Shown here piece by piece: positions 61,802 through 64,000 of a DNA stretch of 64,000 bases. The notes below the pieces were generated by a model. That model saw nothing but the letters and a program-made list of their open reading frames with translations, ran no database searches and was not told the origin of the DNA. The stretch covers positions 579,001 through 643,000 of the forward strand of contig NZ_WTYU01000001.1 in NCBI RefSeq assembly GCF_009827615.1. Reading direction: 5' to 3'. The translations under genes and the position numbers were made by a program. Numbering within the stretch: the first letter of the stretch is position 1; each line of letters begins with the position of its first letter. This DNA comes from Allopontixanthobacter confluentis. Its GTDB lineage: Bacteria > Pseudomonadota > Alphaproteobacteria > Sphingomonadales > Sphingomonadaceae.

Positions 61802-62371
61802 ATGACCACGCTGCCTGTCACCAAGAACCTTCGCGTCGGTGCGCTGGCGCTGTTGATGGCATTGGCCATGCTTGCCCTCGGGTTTGCGGCGGTGCCGCTT
61901 TATCAGATGTTCTGCCAGGTCACAGGCTTTGGCGGCACTACCCAGCGCGCCACCCTGAGCGATGCAGTGCTGGCAGAACGCATGGCCCAGAGTGCGGGCG
62001 CGCCAATGATCTCGGTTCGGTTCGATGGCACCACCGCTGGTGACATTCCATGGACGTTCAAGCCCGATCAGGTGACGCAGGACCTGCAGCTGGGCGAACG
62101 CAAAATGGCGTTTTTCACCGCCACCAATGATAGCAGCGTGCCGATTACCGGCACGGCAACTTTCAATGTGGAGCCGGAACAGACCGGCCGTTATTTCAAC
62201 AAGATCCAGTGTTTCTGCTTTACCGAGCAAACGCTGGCACCGGGGCAGACCGTGCATATGCCGGTGCTGTATTACGTCGATCCGGCGATCATGCAGGATG
62301 ATAACGCCCGCAACGTGGAACAGATCACCCTCAGCTACACTTTCCACAAGGCGAAGCAGCCGGAATCGTAA
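61802..62371 (+). CDS. ctaG: Cytochrome c oxidase assembly protein CtaG (Cox11)
   Basis: Delivers copper to CuB of subunit I. The 189-residue protein has one N-terminal membrane helix and the CFCF copper motif in FNKIQCFCFTEQTL, with YYVDPAIMQDD after it. Start follows the small ORF after 5 bases. Confidence 0.96.
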   Translation: MTTLPVTKNLRVGALALLMALAMLALGFAAVPLYQMFCQVTGFGGTTQRATLSDAVLAERMAQSAGAPMISVRFDGTTAGDIPWTFKPDQVTQDLQLGERKMAFFTATNDSSVPITGTATFNVEPEQTGRYFNKIQCFCFTEQTLAPGQTVHMPVLYYVDPAIMQDDNARNVEQITLSYTFHKAKQPES

Positions 62372-62463
62372 TCGAACACACAACAATGCCTTTCTAGGCA
62401 CTGGACCTACATCGCATGGCCCTTTAAGGGCAGGCGAAACCGATCTGACAGGACAAGACATTC

Positions 62464-63285
62464 ATGGCCGGTAACGTAAACCACGATTATCACATTCTTC
62501 CGCCCGATATCTGGCCCTTCCTGGGCTCTCTTTCGGCGCTTGTGTTCACCAGCGGCATGGTGCTGTATATGCATGAGATGGCCAATGCCTATCTCGTGCT
62601 GGGCCTTGGCATTGCCGGGCTTATTGCCACGTTCTTCAGCTGGTTTTCCAACATCGTGAAGGAAGCGCAGGCTGGCTATCATACGCCAGTGGTGCAGCTT
62701 CACCTGCGTTACGGGATGATCCTGTTCATCGCATCTGAAGTGATGTTCTTTGTCGGGTGGTTCTGGAGCTGGTTCGACTTTGCCCTGTTCCCCAGTACCA
62801 TTTCCGAAGTCATTGGCGGTGTCTGGCCGCCCAAGGCGATCGAAGCGGTCATGGATCCGTTCGATCTGCCGCTGCTCAACACCCTTATCCTGCTGTGTTC
62901 GGGCACCACCGTCACCTGGGCGCATCATTCGCTGATCCATGGTGATCGTGACGGGCTGAAAAAGGGCCTGTGGGCCACCATCATTCTGGGTGTGATCTTC
63001 AGCTTCGTTCAGGCCTATGAATACAGCCATGCGCCATTTGCGTTTGGCGGCAATACGTACAGTTCGGCGTTTTACATGGCGACCGGCTTCCATGGCTTCC
63101 ATGTGCTGGTCGGCACGATCTTCCTGATCGTCTGCCTCGTGCGGACCTACAAGGGCCACTTCACTCCCCGTCACCACTTCGGCTTCGAAGCTGCGGCATG
63201 GTATTGGCACTTTGTCGACGTGGTCTGGCTGTTCCTCTTTATCGTCGTCTATGTCTGGGGCGGTTGGGGCGCTGAAATCCACTGA
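62464..63285 (+). CDS. ctaE: Cytochrome c oxidase subunit III
   Basis: A 273-residue, seven-helix subunit of the aa3 oxidase. Motifs include EVMFFVGWFWSWFDFAL, HHSLIHGDRDGLKKGL, FHGFHVLVGTIFLIVC and FGFEAAAWYWHFVDVVWLFL. Length and order are standard. Its stop shares one base with the DUF983 start (TGATG). Confidence 0.97.
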   Translation: MAGNVNHDYHILPPDIWPFLGSLSALVFTSGMVLYMHEMANAYLVLGLGIAGLIATFFSWFSNIVKEAQAGYHTPVVQLHLRYGMILFIASEVMFFVGWFWSWFDFALFPSTISEVIGGVWPPKAIEAVMDPFDLPLLNTLILLCSGTTVTWAHHSLIHGDRDGLKKGLWATIILGVIFSFVQAYEYSHAPFAFGGNTYSSAFYMATGFHGFHVLVGTIFLIVCLVRTYKGHFTPRHHFGFEAAAWYWHFVDVVWLFLFIVVYVWGGWGAEIH

Positions 63286-63671
63286 TGCCAACTGGCGAAC
63301 ATGATCACCAGAAGGGGCAGCCCGGTTTTGCCGAGGCTGCCCTTTTCGGTCTGTGCCCCCGGTGCAGTTCGCGCACGTTGTTTGGCGGCGTTGCCAGATT
63401 TGCACCGCGGTGCCGCGTTTGTTCGCTTGATTTTTCGAAATTCGACGTGGGCGACGGGCCTGCCGCATTTCTGATCCTGATTGTCGGCTCGCTTGTGGTT
63501 GGCCTTGCGGCCTGGTTGCAGGTTTCGGTGTCACCGCCCTTCTGGGTCCATGCGCTGCTCTGGATACCCCTTTCGAGCATTCTTGTCATTCTCGGCCTCC
63601 GCGCTGCCAAGGCGGCGCTGGTGTTGGCGGAATATCGGAATAGTTCAGGCGAGGCTGGTCGCCGCGAATGA
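63285..63671 (+). CDS. DUF983 family protein
   Basis: A 128-residue protein with an N-terminal zinc-ribbon-like part (GLCPRCSSRTLF and RCRVCSLDF, four Cys) and two membrane helices (AAFLILIVGSLVVGLAAWL, HALLWIPLSSILVILGL). DUF983 genes are usual between ctaE and surf1 in alphaproteobacteria and are thought to aid oxidase assembly. Overlaps the next gene (ATGA). Confidence 0.9.
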   Translation: MPTGEHDHQKGQPGFAEAALFGLCPRCSSRTLFGGVARFAPRCRVCSLDFSKFDVGDGPAAFLILIVGSLVVGLAAWLQVSVSPPFWVHALLWIPLSSILVILGLRAAKAALVLAEYRNSSGEAGRRE

Positions 63672-64000
63672 AACTGCGCGAATTGCCGATTGTTGCCACG
63701 GTGGTGGTCTTGCTGGCTGTATTGGCGATGATTGCGCTGGGTTTCTGGCAGCTTGATCGCCTTGGCCAGAAAGAAGCGCTGCTCGCCCGCTATGGCTCGG
63801 TCATGGATGATGGCACCAGCGTCCCCTATCCGCAGTCTGCCGCCGCACTGGAAGCGGACCTTTACCGCCGCAGCAGTTTCGACTGCATGTCTGTGCTGGG
63901 CATCCGCTCGGTTTCCGGCACGGCGCTGAAAGGCGGCAAGGGCTGGGCGCATATCGCAAAATGCGCGCTTCCCGCAGGCGGAAACGGCGAAGTGGCCCTT
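63668..64000 (+). CDS. SURF1-family cytochrome oxidase assembly protein, cut by window edge
   Basis: The first 111 residues of a SURF1-like protein: a membrane helix (VATVVVLLAVLAMIALGFW) and the start of the periplasmic domain (FWQLDRLGQKEALLARY is the family's W-Q-x-R-x-x-x-K type motif). The rest lies outside the window. SURF1 assists heme a insertion into subunit I. A 4-base overlap with DUF983 supports the ATG at 63668. Confidence 0.85.
   Translation, partial: MKLRELPIVATVVVLLAVLAMIALGFWQLDRLGQKEALLARYGSVMDDGTSVPYPQSAAALEADLYRRSSFDCMSVLGIRSVSGTALKGGKGWAHIAKCALPAGGNGEVAL

Noticed and set aside
62407-63534. 375-codon minus-strand frame opposite ctaE and DUF983
   Set aside because: Covers two well-supported genes in the other direction; composition typical of antisense frames.
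1-64000. Search for IS elements, prophage genes, integrases, CRISPR repeats, rRNA and toxin-antitoxin pairs
   Set aside because: None seen. The tandem arrays have no spacer structure of CRISPR, and tRNA-Phe shows no adjacent integrase or duplicated 3' end.

Overview
The window reads as chromosomal DNA of a high-GC alphaproteobacterium, most likely a sphingomonad close to Erythrobacteraceae. The basis is gene content and style: TonB-dependent receptors, PurS/PurQ, an AAA+ CobS, a HapK/RedY-like protein, MpaB-type and PaaI-type small families, a cytochrome aa3 cluster in alphaproteobacterial order, and many ATGA or TGATG gene overlaps. No insertion sequence, prophage, CRISPR array or rRNA was seen. 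There is one tRNA, tRNA-Phe.

Layout. 1-4.3 kb: type I secretion ABC protein (cut by the left edge) and its HlyD adaptor, convergent with an RTX-bearing M10 (serralysin-like) metalloprotease that is the likely cargo. 4.5-12.8 kb: signalling and flagellar remnants, namely a GAF protein with a MASE1-CHASE-PAS hybrid histidine kinase, FliA, a C-terminal scrap of fliD, FliS, and a GGDEF-EAL protein. 12.8-24.1 kb: purine genes purQ, purS and purC around a TonB receptor and an M16 peptidase, then an NhaP-type antiporter and a HapK/enoyl-CoA hydratase/reductase group. 24.2-33.4 kb: tRNA-Phe, yacG, an RNase E/G-like gene, maf, infA, a second receptor-like outer membrane protein, uvrC, a DUF1232 gene, a universal stress protein behind a perfect FNR-type box, and tesB. 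33.6-45.7 kb: hppA, thiL-nusB-hisD-hisG, DUF2332, an epoxide hydrolase-like enzyme, an SDR, pirin, bolA, a J-domain protein, a GST and an MpaB-family oxygenase. 45.7-57.5 kb: cobS, a class A PBP, two thioesterases, an unusual three-gene cassette, and the minus-strand run pyrE-pdxJ-acpS-lepB-AI-2E-DUF3089-ruvX. 57.7-64 kb: ctaC-ctaD-ctaB-small ORF-ctaG-ctaE-DUF983-SURF1, cut by the right edge.

The best candidate for an undescribed system is at 49,971-52,033. A 58-codon gene with a strong ribosome site encodes a small protein with a very hydrophobic, tyrosine-bearing tail. It is followed by two tightly spaced genes for distantly paralogous proteins. The second keeps a three-histidine cupin-like pattern resembling thiol dioxygenases; the first seems to have lost part of it. 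This looks like a peptide plus a modifying enzyme pair, but the function is inference.

Two other patterns stand out. At least six loci carry unrelated short tandem repeats with 12- or 15-bp units, mostly at the 3' ends of genes. The region between fliA and fliS looks like a deletion scar joining fragments of two flagellar-locus genes.
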